DNA of 38,570 nt from Actinomycetes bacterium (GTDB lineage: Bacteria > Actinomycetota > Actinomycetes > Streptosporangiales > Streptosporangiaceae). The translations under genes were made by a program, and so were the position numbers. How positions within the stretch are numbered: the stretch's first letter is position 1; each line of letters starts with the position of its first letter. The notes under the pieces were generated by a model. The model had not been told where the DNA came from. It was given only the letters and a program-made list of their open reading frames with translations, and made no database searches. This document shows positions 16,731 through 24,598 of the stretch, piece after piece. Location: NCBI GenBank assembly GCA_025964575.1, contig JAOPYO010000221.1, positions 1 through 38,570 of the forward strand, read 5' to 3'.

Positions 16731-16775
16731 GGGGACAGACCTTTCCGCCGGAGCAAACTACATTCGATTGACAAA

Positions 16776-16803
16776 GATATACCCGTTGTCTTCGTGATGA
16801 CAA
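16776..16803 (-). promoter_or_regulatory. lsr2 promoter
   Basis: On the minus strand TTGTCA (-35, 16798-16803) and TATATC (-10, 16776-16781) have a 16-bp spacer and lie about 46 bp upstream of the lsr2 ATG. Confidence 0.55.
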
Positions 16804-17219
16804 TTCAACACCCAGCCAGAGTTACGTCCGAAGTAGCGGTAACACAGAGTAATCACCCGGCGAACACTCTCTCTGCAAGTGCAATCGGCCATGTGTTGGA
16901 CACTCAATCCAACAGCACCACTTTTCCGGCGCCGGTCCAGCGCGGCGGTCACGACACCGGATTCGCGGCATCGACCGTTGAAATACCGCCGGCCCACCTG
17001 GCTTAGCCGTCAGCAACAGTCACCACGCGATCCCCGATTAACCCTGACGTAACGGCGCTAAGCGCCTTGCCTGGTGCGGAATGGGCAGCCGACGGGAACC
17101 TTGCCGCCTAGCGGGACACCGCCTCGCCAACATGGCATGTCAAACATTGACGGGACGGCCACCGACGACGAAATCCGTTGCCTAGCCGACGATGAAAAGA
17201 CCCCAAAAGTTCCATCATC

Positions 17220-17249
17220 TGGAAGTCATGCGGTTGGAAGTCATGTGGC
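17220..17249. repeat. 15-bp tandem duplication
   Basis: TGGAAGTCATGCGGT is followed directly by a copy with two base changes (17235-17249). It lies just beyond the stop of the second RDD gene. Confidence 0.8.
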
Positions 17250-17258
17250 CCAGCATGG

Positions 17259-17723
17259 TCAATTGCGGATGGAGACCACCGTGGTGCCCGCGAGGCGATC
17301 GTGCAAGGCCTGCCGTCGCGGCCGTTCGAGGAGCAGACCCACATTCGCCACCCAGAAGATGCCGGCGACCACACCGAGGAAGGGCACCGATCGAGCCGCG
17401 ATCGGCAGGGCGTACACCGCGCCGCGCAGCAGCGCCTGGGACGGACTCGGTCGCGAGTCCTCCCCCGACTCGGGGACGACCCGGATCCCCGTGAGCCGCT
17501 TGCCCAGGGTCTGTCCCCAGCGAGCGTGCTGGACGGAGTCGTACACGACCAGGAGAGCCGCCAGCCCGATCGAGGCCACGACCTCCGCGGTCACCAGAGG
17601 CAGCGTGGCCCGTGCAACCAGCACCACCGGCAGAGCGACCACCAACGTGTCCACGATGCGCGCTACGAGCCGCTGGGCGGGCTCTGCCGCCGGTGCGACG
17701 TCATCCGTACCGGCGGCGGCCAC
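17259..17723 (-). CDS. RDD-family membrane protein
   Basis: The 154-residue protein is an RDD domain: AQRLVARIVDTLVVALPVV (membrane helix 1 with the conserved Arg/Asp), a second helix (about 45-65), the GQTLGKRLTGIRVVP motif (about 70-84), a third helix (about 100-125) and the final ALHDRLAGTTVV. RDD proteins are poorly characterised; some act as sodium/proton or compatible-solute related transporters. Only 6 bp separate it from the RDD gene upstream, so the two are co-transcribed and may form one complex. Confidence 0.9.
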   Translation of the reverse strand: MAAAGTDDVAPAAEPAQRLVARIVDTLVVALPVVLVARATLPLVTAEVVASIGLAALLVVYDSVQHARWGQTLGKRLTGIRVVPESGEDSRPSPSQALLRGAVYALPIAARSVPFLGVVAGIFWVANVGLLLERPRRQALHDRLAGTTVVSIRN

Positions 17724-17729
17724 CGTTGC

Positions 17730-18416
17730 CTACTCCTCTTCGTATTCGTACTCGCGGTCGTCGATGACGACCGTCCCGGCGAACCGGTCGTGCACCGCTT
17801 GGTGCAGTGGCTGGTCCCAGATCGCCCAGAGATACGACACCAGCACGCCCACGGCGGCGAAGAACATGCCGAGCAGGGCGTACTCGAAGACGGTGACACC
17901 GATCAGCAGGAAGAAGAAAATACCGAGCTGATAAACGACATTGTTGATCGCGGATCGCCAGATGGCCTTGGCCATACCGATCGGCTCGCCCGCCGGATCG
18001 ACGTCCACCACCCGCAGTCCCAGCAGCCGCTTGCCGAACGTCTGCCCGGACATCGTCAGCAGGACGGCCTCATAGATGAACGGCAGAACGGACATGACGA
18101 TGAAGGTCGTCACGAGAATCGGCGTCGACCAGGGATCGCCTTCCTTCTCCACACCGATGGCGCCGAGCGTGATGGGGAACACGACCGCGAAACCGGCCGC
18201 CCACGTGAGCCCGGCATCCGCCAGCCGAGCGCCGGCGCGCCGCCAGATCGACGCCAGCGGAAGATCTGCCGCCTCGGAAGGTCCTTCTACATAGCCTTCA
18301 TAGCCGCCGCCGTACGAATCGTACGGCGGCTGTGCCTGCTGCCCATAGGACTGGTTTCCGTATGGCTGACCTGGCCGCTGCGGCGGGTACTGCCCGCCAT
18401 AGGGGGTTTGGCTCAC
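17730..18416 (-). CDS. RDD-family membrane protein with Tyr/Gln/Pro-rich N-terminus
   Basis: Residues 1-45 are a low-complexity cytosolic tail (PYGGQYPPQRPGQPYGNQSY). The RDD domain follows: LASIWRRAGARLADAGLTWAAGF, a helix at about 98-118, the GQTFGKRLLGLRVVDVDP motif, a long hydrophobic stretch (LGIFFFLLIGVTVFEYAL) and the end LHQAVHDRFAGTVVIDDRE. The protein ends in an acidic EYEYEEE tail. The GTG start overlaps the argA stop (GTGA), and the second RDD gene follows after 6 bp, giving a three-gene unit. Function is unknown; the tail may mediate protein contacts. Confidence 0.9.
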   Translation of the reverse strand: MSQTPYGGQYPPQRPGQPYGNQSYGQQAQPPYDSYGGGYEGYVEGPSEAADLPLASIWRRAGARLADAGLTWAAGFAVVFPITLGAIGVEKEGDPWSTPILVTTFIVMSVLPFIYEAVLLTMSGQTFGKRLLGLRVVDVDPAGEPIGMAKAIWRSAINNVVYQLGIFFFLLIGVTVFEYALLGMFFAAVGVLVSYLWAIWDQPLHQAVHDRFAGTVVIDDREYEYEEE

Positions 18417-18937
18417 AGTTGTGTCTCCTCCAGACGGAGCAGCATTCGAGTGTTGCCAAGCGTGTTGGGCTTGACCCGGTCGAGGTCGAGAAACTCCGCA
18501 ACGCCTTCGTCATAAGAGCGGAGAAGCTCTTCATACACCTCGGCCGAAACCGGAGTCACCAAGATCGGCTGGAAGCCGTGGCGCGCGAAGAACTCCACCT
18601 CGAAGGTCAGACAGAACACGCGGCGCACACCCAGTTCTCGTGCGGTCTCGAGAAGCCGACCAACGATATGGTGCCCGACTCCGTGACCCCGAGAGGCGGG
18701 ATCAACGGCGACGGTGCGGACTTCCGCTAAATCCTCCCACATGACGTGCAAGGCCCCACAGCCCACGAGACGGCCTTCCGGGTCCGACGCGACCCAGAAC
18801 TCCTGAACGTCCTCGTACAGCGTCACCGTGCTCTTGGCGAGCAGCCGTCGGCTCTGACCCGAGTGCATGTCGACCAGTTGCCGGATCGACCGAACATCTG
18901 CGGTCCGCGCCCGCCTGATCAAGATCTCCACAATCAT
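18413..18937 (-). CDS. argA: Amino-acid N-acetyltransferase (ArgA type)
   Basis: This 174-residue GNAT protein closely resembles M. tuberculosis Rv2747, the stand-alone ArgA that acetylates L-glutamate with acetyl-CoA in the first step of arginine synthesis. Matching segments are RRARTADVRSIRQLVDMH, VQEFWVASDPEGRLVGCGALHV, the acetyl-CoA loop VRTVAVDPASRGHGVGHHIV, VFCLTFEVEFFARHGF, and the end YDEGVAEFLDLDRVKPNTLG. A longer version starting at 19042 adds unrelated residues, so ATG 18937 is chosen. It has no good Shine-Dalgarno site and a TACCCT box just upstream, so it may be leaderless. It heads a unit with two RDD genes. Confidence 0.88.
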   Translation of the reverse strand: MIVEILIRRARTADVRSIRQLVDMHSGQSRRLLAKSTVTLYEDVQEFWVASDPEGRLVGCGALHVMWEDLAEVRTVAVDPASRGHGVGHHIVGRLLETARELGVRRVFCLTFEVEFFARHGFQPILVTPVSAEVYEELLRSYDEGVAEFLDLDRVKPNTLGNTRMLLRLEETQL

Positions 18938-19114
18938 TCGAGGGTATTGCGTTCGGGGACCGGCACGGCCGCGGAACGGACATGGCGGACCGGCTTTCGG
19001 GTCCGCTGCGGCATAGGCGGCGGAACCTCTCATCAACCTCACATCACAGGACGGCGTCGTTACCGGACCCCTTGATCACCGAACAGCTTCCACCTGCGAC
19101 TTCGCATGTTCCGG

Positions 19115-19143
19115 TTGGCATCCACGTCAGACTCCGTTAATGT
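19115..19143 (+). promoter_or_regulatory. Promoter of the riboswitch-NlpC/P60 transcript
   Basis: TTGGCA (19115-19120) and TAATGT (19138-19143) with an ideal 17-bp spacer. The start of transcription would fall at about 19150, just before the riboswitch. Confidence 0.7.
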
Positions 19144-19155
19144 CCGACGCTGACG

Positions 19156-19342
19156 TCCGCAGTCGCTTTCGAGGCTGCGGACCCGCCGAGTCCAGGGGGC
19201 GCAACCAGCGTCCTGGGAGCCGGGGACCCACCTTCCCTGGGGTGAATCCGCGACAGCGCCTCCGGTGTTCCCGCACCGGTCGCGTCCAGCGGTAGGGCTA
19301 ACTCCGGCCCGAACCCGACAGCTAACCCGGTAGGCGGTCGAG
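19156..19342 (+). promoter_or_regulatory. Cyclic di-AMP (ydaO/yuaA) riboswitch
   Basis: The leader carries the diagnostic ydaO blocks in order: GGGGACCCA near 19222, CTGGGGTGAATCCGC near 19238, GTAGGG near 19292, and GAACCCGACAGCTAACCCGG near 19311-19330 followed by TAGGC. It starts with a hairpin (TCCGCAG/CTGCGGA, 19156-19181). In actinobacteria this riboswitch commonly precedes cell-wall hydrolase genes and turns them off when cyclic di-AMP is high. The NlpC/P60 gene begins 14 bases later. Confidence 0.92.
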
Positions 19343-19355
19343 GAGAGGAGCTTCT

Positions 19356-20360
19356 GTGCAGCCTGCACGCCCAGCTACGGAACCGGGCCATCATCGGTCC
19401 TCGCGTTTCCGCACCCGGGTCGGTGCCGTCATCGGCGCCTTCTGTGCAATCTCGTTGGTCCTTCCAGTCGCGGTCAGCAGCGCCAAGCCTGACCCGAACG
19501 TCAAGGATCTGAAGAGCCAGGCTTCCAAGCTGCACGACCAGATGGAGCAGCTCACCGAGCAGTACAACGGGCTCAAGGTCCGCTACCAGCAGGCCACCCG
19601 GGCCGCCACGGTCGCCGAGGACAACGCCAAGCGGCAGGACAGCGCGCTCCAGATCGTGCAGCAGCGGGTCGGCCAGCTCGCCGCCACGAGCTATATGAAC
19701 GGCGGAATGGACCCCTCGGTGGCGTTCGCCACCGCGAAAGATCCCCAAGCGATGCTGGACCAGGCCTCCACGCTGAACTACTTCGCCGCACAGGACGGCA
19801 CCAAGGTCCAGACGCTCGCACAGGCGATGCAGGCGGCGGTACGCGCCCGTAAGGCCGCACAGGACCGTGCGACCCAGGTGAAGGATCTCCAGACCCAGCT
19901 GGATCAGCGCAAGAAGAAGCTCTCGGACCTCTACAGCGGGATTCGGGACAAGATCGCGAAGAAGGACCCGACCCAGCTCGCCAGCCTGCCGCCGATCGTC
20001 GGTGGATCCAGCAAGGCCCAGCGGGCGCTGACACTGGCGCTGGCCCAGCGGGGCAAGCCCTACGTCTGGGGCGCCGCGGGTCCGACCACGTTCGACTGCT
20101 CCGGACTCACCATGTGGGCCTACGGCAAGGTGGGCATCAACCTGCCGCACTACACCGGAAGCCAGTGGAACTCGGGGACGCACATCTCGTCGATCTCCCA
20201 GTTGCAGCCCGGAGACCTGGTGTTCTTCTACTCCGACCTGCACCACATGGGCATGTACATCGGGCACGGCATGATGGTGCACGCGCCGCACACCGGTGAC
20301 GTCGTCCGGATCGCCCCGATGGCCGGCCGCCCCTTCGCCGGTGGGGTACGGGTCGCCTGA
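19356..20360 (+). CDS. Secreted NlpC/P60 peptidoglycan endopeptidase (RipA-like)
   Basis: The 334-residue protein has a twin-segment N-terminus with a signal peptide (hydrophobic core about 22-40, cleavage near SSA-KP). A long coiled coil (about 48-205) follows, then a linker and a C-terminal NlpC/P60 domain with catalytic Cys248 (FDCSG), His297 (HHMGMYIG) and third residue His309. It should cleave the D-Glu to diamino-acid bond in peptidoglycan stems; the coiled coil may hold it inactive or dock it to partners such as FtsEX. The GTG start follows GAGGAGAGGAG. Expression is controlled by the cyclic di-AMP riboswitch directly upstream. Confidence 0.95.
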   Translation: MQPARPATEPGHHRSSRFRTRVGAVIGAFCAISLVLPVAVSSAKPDPNVKDLKSQASKLHDQMEQLTEQYNGLKVRYQQATRAATVAEDNAKRQDSALQIVQQRVGQLAATSYMNGGMDPSVAFATAKDPQAMLDQASTLNYFAAQDGTKVQTLAQAMQAAVRARKAAQDRATQVKDLQTQLDQRKKKLSDLYSGIRDKIAKKDPTQLASLPPIVGGSSKAQRALTLALAQRGKPYVWGAAGPTTFDCSGLTMWAYGKVGINLPHYTGSQWNSGTHISSISQLQPGDLVFFYSDLHHMGMYIGHGMMVHAPHTGDVVRIAPMAGRPFAGGVRVA

Positions 20361-20390
20361 CCCTGGCCTGAAACGCACACTTCCCGTGGG

Positions 20391-20419
20391 GCCGTCTCCC
20401 CGCCGGATGGGAGACGGGC
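20391..20419. terminator. Bidirectional terminator hairpin
   Basis: CCGTCTCCC and GGGAGACGG form a perfect 9-bp stem with an 8-base loop, between the convergent NlpC/P60 and LuxR-type genes. Confidence 0.75.
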
Positions 20420-20430
20420 CCGGCGGAGTC

Positions 20431-20967
20431 TCAGATGAGCTGCCTCCGCGCGGCCCACACCACGGCTTCGATGGGGGTGTTCACCTCTAGGCGATCACAG
20501 ATGGCCCGCAACCGCCGTCTCAGTGTTCGTGCACTCAATTCCAGTTTGCGCGCGGCCACGTCCGCGGTAACGCCGCTCGCGATCTGGGCGAGCAATTTGA
20601 GATCCTCCTCGCATAGCCGTGGCTCGTCAGTGCCACGACGCATGAGCGTGGCCTGTTCCACTCCGTCCTCCCTCGTCCGTGGTGATGACCGCGGGGATGC
20701 AGCCGACGGCTGCATCAGGCCGGGAGCCCCATTGGTCCGGGGTAGACCTAGCTCTAGGTGCTCTTGGCCAATGTCGGCCGGTGTGTCGTTTGCCGGGCGC
20801 AGTGGGGGAACTCCCAGTAACGATTCACTCGTTGACTCCAGCGGAGGCGAGGCACCGAGGGCAGTGGACGATTCCCCCAGGGAGGATGGCCCCCCTGGGC
20901 CGGTTTCCGATAGGCGGAACACCCCGGCGGCACCGGGGGGGAAGGCGTCGTGCCCGGGATGGGTCAT
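20431..20967 (-). CDS. LuxR-type helix-turn-helix regulator
   Basis: The 178-residue protein has a long, low-complexity Pro/Ser/Gly-rich N-terminal half with no recognisable receiver or ligand domain. Its C-terminus is a LuxR-like helix-turn-helix (about 118-176: LCEEDLKLLAQIASGVTADV, then AARKLELSARTLRRRLRAICDRLEVNTPIEAVVWAARR). A longer version from 21042 adds residues without family support, and AAAGGGG precedes ATG 20967. It may bind DNA constitutively or through a partner kinase or sensor encoded elsewhere. Targets are unknown. Confidence 0.82.
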   Translation of the reverse strand: MTHPGHDAFPPGAAGVFRLSETGPGGPSSLGESSTALGASPPLESTSESLLGVPPLRPANDTPADIGQEHLELGLPRTNGAPGLMQPSAASPRSSPRTREDGVEQATLMRRGTDEPRLCEEDLKLLAQIASGVTADVAARKLELSARTLRRRLRAICDRLEVNTPIEAVVWAARRQLI

Positions 20968-21189
20968 GATAGCTGCCCCTTTCACCCATCCCTTCACGTC
21001 TGTCGCGCACTTGATTCGCGGGTTAGACGTGAATCGTTTCAAGCTACGCTTCGGTCCGGAACGCTAGGCGGCCAGATCCGGACCGTCAAGCGCACAAAGG
21101 TAACAATGTGTGCTCTTAGAATGGCGATCAGTTACGTAGTCCATCCCGGATTGCCGGAGTCGACCCGGTAACCTGCGGAAACTAGTGGA

Positions 21190-22245
21190 GTGCGGGTGGG
21201 GAGTGAGTTGGCCCGGACCAGTATTCGTGAGGTTGCAAGACGTGCGGGAGTTTCAGTTGGGACGGTTTCGAATGTCCTAAACCGGCCAGATCTGGTGGCC
21301 GAAGCAACCCGTATCCGAGTGCGCTCGGTAATCGACGAGCTGGGATTCATCCGCAACGAGTCGGCCCGGCGGCTCCGCCAAGGCCCTGCGAGCACAAGCT
21401 TCCGGCCCGTCCGTACCCGCACGCTCGGGGTGGTCGTCGAGAACATCGGCAACCCGTACTTCACCGATGTGGCCCATGGCGCCGAGGCGGCGATGAACGC
21501 CGACGGGGTCGATGCGATCTGGTGCACGAGCGACGGATCGGCCGACAAGGAGAGCCGCTGTCTGGACTTTCTGGAGGAGCAACGGGCATCCGGGGTGCTG
21601 ATCACACCCATGGACTTGACCCAGGGGCGGATCGCCCGCCTCAGAGAGCGCGGAATGTCGATCGTCCTGCTCGACCGGGCGTTGCCCGGGCTCTGCTCGG
21701 TCCGGGTCAATCACGTAGCGGGCGGTGAGATCGCGGTGTCCCATCTCCTTTCCCGCGGTCACCGCCGGATCGCCCTGGTCACCGGCTCGCCCGAACGCGA
21801 ACCGTGCCGGGAACGCAGGCTGGGCGCCGAACGTACGCTGCGGAAGGCCACCATCAGCGAACGGCACCAGACGCCCGGAGAACTGCTCCACATCCCCAGG
21901 CCCGCCATGACCGCAACCGAAGGGCAGCTCGCGGCCCGCCGGCTAGTGGAACGATCCGCTCCGCCCTCGGCCGTCTTCTGCGCCAATGATCTTCTCGCCA
22001 TCGGGATGGTGAACGAACTGCTGCGGCTCGGGATCAAAATCCCGGCGGAGATCGCCGTCGTCGGCTATGACGACATCGAGCTGGCCTCCACCGCGGCGGT
22101 GCCGCTCACCACGGTGCGCCAGCCCCGCCATGAGCTGGGCTGGGCCGCCACCGAGCTGGCCCTCACCGAGACCGCGGAGCGTGAGGAGCACCGGCACCGT
22201 CATGTTGTGCTCACCCCCGAACTGGTGATCCGCGAGTCCGCGTGA
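21190..22245 (+). CDS. LacI-family transcriptional regulator
   Basis: The 351-residue protein begins with a LacI helix-turn-helix (TSIREVARRAGVSVGTVSNV, then LNRPDLVAEATRIRV) with the hinge helix up to about residue 65. A periplasmic-binding-protein-like effector domain follows (LGVVVENIGNPYFTDVAHGA, then DFLEEQRASGVLITP, then VNHVAGGEIAVSHLLSRGHRRIALVTG, and CANDLLAIGMVNELLRLGIKIPAEIAVVGYDDIELA). It should bind a sugar or nucleoside-like ligand. No sugar-use genes are in the window, so its operon is elsewhere. GTG 21190 is used; TTG 21208, with GGGGAG before it, is an equal alternative and would give a start at ARTSIREV. Confidence 0.92.
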   Translation: MRVGSELARTSIREVARRAGVSVGTVSNVLNRPDLVAEATRIRVRSVIDELGFIRNESARRLRQGPASTSFRPVRTRTLGVVVENIGNPYFTDVAHGAEAAMNADGVDAIWCTSDGSADKESRCLDFLEEQRASGVLITPMDLTQGRIARLRERGMSIVLLDRALPGLCSVRVNHVAGGEIAVSHLLSRGHRRIALVTGSPEREPCRERRLGAERTLRKATISERHQTPGELLHIPRPAMTATEGQLAARRLVERSAPPSAVFCANDLLAIGMVNELLRLGIKIPAEIAVVGYDDIELASTAAVPLTTVRQPRHELGWAATELALTETAEREEHRHRHVVLTPELVIRESA

Positions 22246-22266
22246 GCGCCTTGGCCGCCCTCCCCT

Positions 22267-23757
22267 TCATTCCGGCTTGACGAGCGGGAAGAGGATCGTC
22301 TCGCGGATGTTCTTGCCGGTGAAAGCCATGATCATCCGGTCGATGCCGGCTCCCATGCCACCGGTGGGGGGCATGGCGTACTCCAGGGCGCGCAGGAAGT
22401 CCTCGTCCAGTTGCATCGCCTCCGCGTCACCACCGGCCGCCAGCAGGGACTGCTCGGTGAGCCGACGGCGCTGCTCGACGGGATCGACCAGCTCGGAGTA
22501 GGCGGTGCCCAGCTCTGTGCCGAACCCGATCAGGTCCCACTTCTCCGTGAGGAGAGGCTCGGAGCGGTGCTGCCGGGTGAGCGGCGAGGTCTCCAGCGGA
22601 TAGTCCATGACGAACGTGGGCTGCAGGAGCGTGTGCTCGATGAGCTCCTCGAAGATCTCCTGGACGATCTTGCCCTGCCCCCACTTGGGGTCCCAGTGAA
22701 TCTGGCGGGCCTCGGCGTACTTCCGTACCTGCTCGATCGGCGTGTGCGGGGTGATGTCCTCGCCCAGCGCCGCCGAGACCGAGCCGTACAGGGTGATCCG
22801 CGGCCACTCGGCCACCCCCAGGTCGTATTCCTGGCCCTCATGGACGACCACCGACGTGCCCAGCGCGGCCACCACGGCCTTCTGGTACATCCGCTGGGTC
22901 AGGTCGGCCATGTCGTTGTAGTCGAGGTAGGTCCCGTAGGCCTCGATCATCGTGAACTCGGGGTTGTGCGTCGAGTCCGCGCCCTCATTGCGGAAGTTGC
23001 GGTTGATCTCGAAGACCTTCTCGATGCCACCGACGACCAGCCGCTTGAGGTAGAGCTCGATCGCGATCCGCAGATAGAGCTCCATGTCGTACGCGTTGAT
23101 GTGCGTCTTGAACGGCCGGGCCGCCGCGCCACCGTGGATCGGCTGCAGCATGGGCGTTTCGACCTCGAGGTAGCCCTCCTCGTGCCAGAAGTCGCGTACG
23201 GCCCGTACGGTGTCGCTGCGCACGCGGGCCATCTTGCGGGCCTCGTCGTTGACGATGAGGTCGACGTAGCGCTGCCGCACCCGGGCCTCGGGGTCGGTCA
23301 GCCCGGCATGCTTCTCGGGCAGCGGGCGCAGGCACTTCGAGGTGATCGCGAACCGGTCCGCCATGACCGACAGCTCGCCACGCCTCGAGGAGATGATCTC
23401 GCCCTCGATGCCGACATGGTCGCCGAGATCGACATCGCGCTTCCAGGCGGCGAGCGCGTCCTCACCCACCCCGGCCAGCGAGATCATCACCTGGATGTCA
23501 CCGCTGCCGTCACGGAGGGTGGCGAAGCACAGCTTGCCGCCGATGCGCGACAGCATGACCCGGCCGGTGATCCCGACCTTCTCGCCGGTCTCGGTGCCGG
23601 CCTCAAGGTCAGGGTATTTCTCCCGGACCTCGCTGATCGTCGCCGTGCGCGGGAAGCCGACCGGGTAAGGGTCGATGCCGCTCTCGCGGATCCGGTCAAG
23701 CTTCTCCCGCCGGACCCGCATCTGCTCCGGAAGGTCGTCGTACGTCTCGTCACTCAC
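22267..23757 (-). CDS. lysS: Lysine-tRNA ligase (class II)
   Basis: The 496-residue protein has the class II LysRS layout. An OB-fold anticodon domain (about 55-150, VGITGRVMLSRIGGKLCFA) is followed by the catalytic domain with motif 1 (ETPMLQPIHGGAAARPF), motif 2 (FRNEGADSTHNPEFTMIEAY) and motif 3 (GMGAGIDRMIMAFTG). It charges tRNA-Lys with lysine. It is the last gene of the minus-strand cofactor cluster, 49 bp after coaX, and is convergent with the LacI gene (21 bp between stops). The synteny with coaX and panCD matches mycobacteria. Confidence 0.96.
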   Translation of the reverse strand: MSDETYDDLPEQMRVRREKLDRIRESGIDPYPVGFPRTATISEVREKYPDLEAGTETGEKVGITGRVMLSRIGGKLCFATLRDGSGDIQVMISLAGVGEDALAAWKRDVDLGDHVGIEGEIISSRRGELSVMADRFAITSKCLRPLPEKHAGLTDPEARVRQRYVDLIVNDEARKMARVRSDTVRAVRDFWHEEGYLEVETPMLQPIHGGAAARPFKTHINAYDMELYLRIAIELYLKRLVVGGIEKVFEINRNFRNEGADSTHNPEFTMIEAYGTYLDYNDMADLTQRMYQKAVVAALGTSVVVHEGQEYDLGVAEWPRITLYGSVSAALGEDITPHTPIEQVRKYAEARQIHWDPKWGQGKIVQEIFEELIEHTLLQPTFVMDYPLETSPLTRQHRSEPLLTEKWDLIGFGTELGTAYSELVDPVEQRRRLTEQSLLAAGGDAEAMQLDEDFLRALEYAMPPTGGMGAGIDRMIMAFTGKNIRETILFPLVKPE

Positions 23758-23806
23758 GGTGGAAAGGGTATCCAGCCCACCCGGACTGCCGCGAACGACT
23801 TCCCCC

Positions 23807-24598
23807 TCAGGACGAGACGCTGATGTTGCGTTCGTAGATCAGGCGCAGGCCGATGAGGGTCAGCCAGGGTTCGAACACGTCGATGCTGCGGGCCTCGTCG
23901 AGGACGAGAGGGGCGAGCCCACCGGTGGCGACGACGGTGACGTCGTCCGGACTGTCGGTGAGTTCCTCGGTCATGCGGTCCACGATCCCGTCGACCTGAC
24001 CGGCGAAACCGTAGATTATCCCCGACTGCAGTGCCTCGACGGTGTTCTTCGCGATCACGCTGCGAGGCCGTACCAGCTCGACCTTGTGCAACTGGGCGCC
24101 GCGACGGGACAGCGCGTCCACGGAGATCTCGATCCCGGGGGCGATGGCCCCCCCGACGTACTCCCCCTTGGCGGAGATCGCGTCGAAGGTGGTGGCCGTG
24201 CCGAAGTCGACGACGAGGGCCGGGCCGCCATAGAGGTGGATCGCGGCGAGGGCGTTGACGATGCGGTCGGAGCCGACCTCTTTGGGGTTGTCCATTCGGA
24301 CCGGCACGCCGGTCTTCACCCCGGGCTCCACGATGACGGCGGCCACGTCGCCGTAGTAGCGGCGGCACATCTCCCGCATCTCGTGCAGCACGGAAGGCAC
24401 GGTCGAGCAGAGGGCGATGCCGCTGATGTCGGAGTCGGCGAGCAGCGGACTCTGCTGCACGAGCCCCTGCAGGACCACCGCGATCTCATCGGCGGTCCGA
24501 CGCGAGTCGGTGTTGATCCGCCAGTGTTCGATCACCTCTTCCCCCTCGAACAGGCCGAGGACTGTTTGGGTGTTGCCGACGTCTATGGTGAGCAGCAT
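23807..24598 (-). CDS. coaX: Type III pantothenate kinase
   Basis: This 263-residue ASKHA-fold kinase phosphorylates pantothenate, the first committed step to CoA, and is insensitive to CoA feedback in characterised members. It shows the phosphate loop LLTIDVGNTQTVLGLF (2-17), the NPKEVGSDRIVNA motif, the DFGTATTFDAI motif and GGAIAPGIEIS. The ATG overlaps the last base of the nadC stop, so coaX is translationally coupled to nadC. With panC and panD in the same cluster it links pantothenate synthesis to its use. Whether a type I kinase (CoaA) also exists cannot be told here. Confidence 0.96.
   Translation of the reverse strand: MLLTIDVGNTQTVLGLFEGEEVIEHWRINTDSRRTADEIAVVLQGLVQQSPLLADSDISGIALCSTVPSVLHEMREMCRRYYGDVAAVIVEPGVKTGVPVRMDNPKEVGSDRIVNALAAIHLYGGPALVVDFGTATTFDAISAKGEYVGGAIAPGIEISVDALSRRGAQLHKVELVRPRSVIAKNTVEALQSGIIYGFAGQVDGIVDRMTEELTDSPDDVTVVATGGLAPLVLDEARSIDVFEPWLTLIGLRLIYERNISVSS

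Larger units (their letters stand above)
16731..17258. other. Gene-free spacer upstream of lsr2
   Basis: No gene is supported in these 528 bases. The left part carries the lsr2 promoter. Further right are small palindromes (TTGGA-N7-TCCAA at 16896-16912; GGCGCT-A-AGCGCC at 17054-17066) and a 15-bp tandem repeat at 17220-17249. Base composition is lower in G+C than the flanking genes. Confidence 0.6.

Noticed and set aside
16896..16912. TTGGA-N7-TCCAA inverted repeat upstream of lsr2
   Set aside because: The 5-bp arms are short enough to be chance and are far from the lsr2 promoter.
16713..17006. A 97-codon plus-strand frame in the lsr2 upstream region
   Set aside because: There is no ribosome site, no family resemblance and weak codon bias; the region looks like promoter sequence.
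19137..20378. A 413-codon minus-strand frame over the NlpC/P60 gene and riboswitch
   Set aside because: It is antisense to a gene with a clear signal peptide, coiled coil and catalytic domain.
22411..23823. A 470-codon plus-strand frame over lysS
   Set aside because: It is antisense to a full-length lysyl-tRNA synthetase with all class II motifs.
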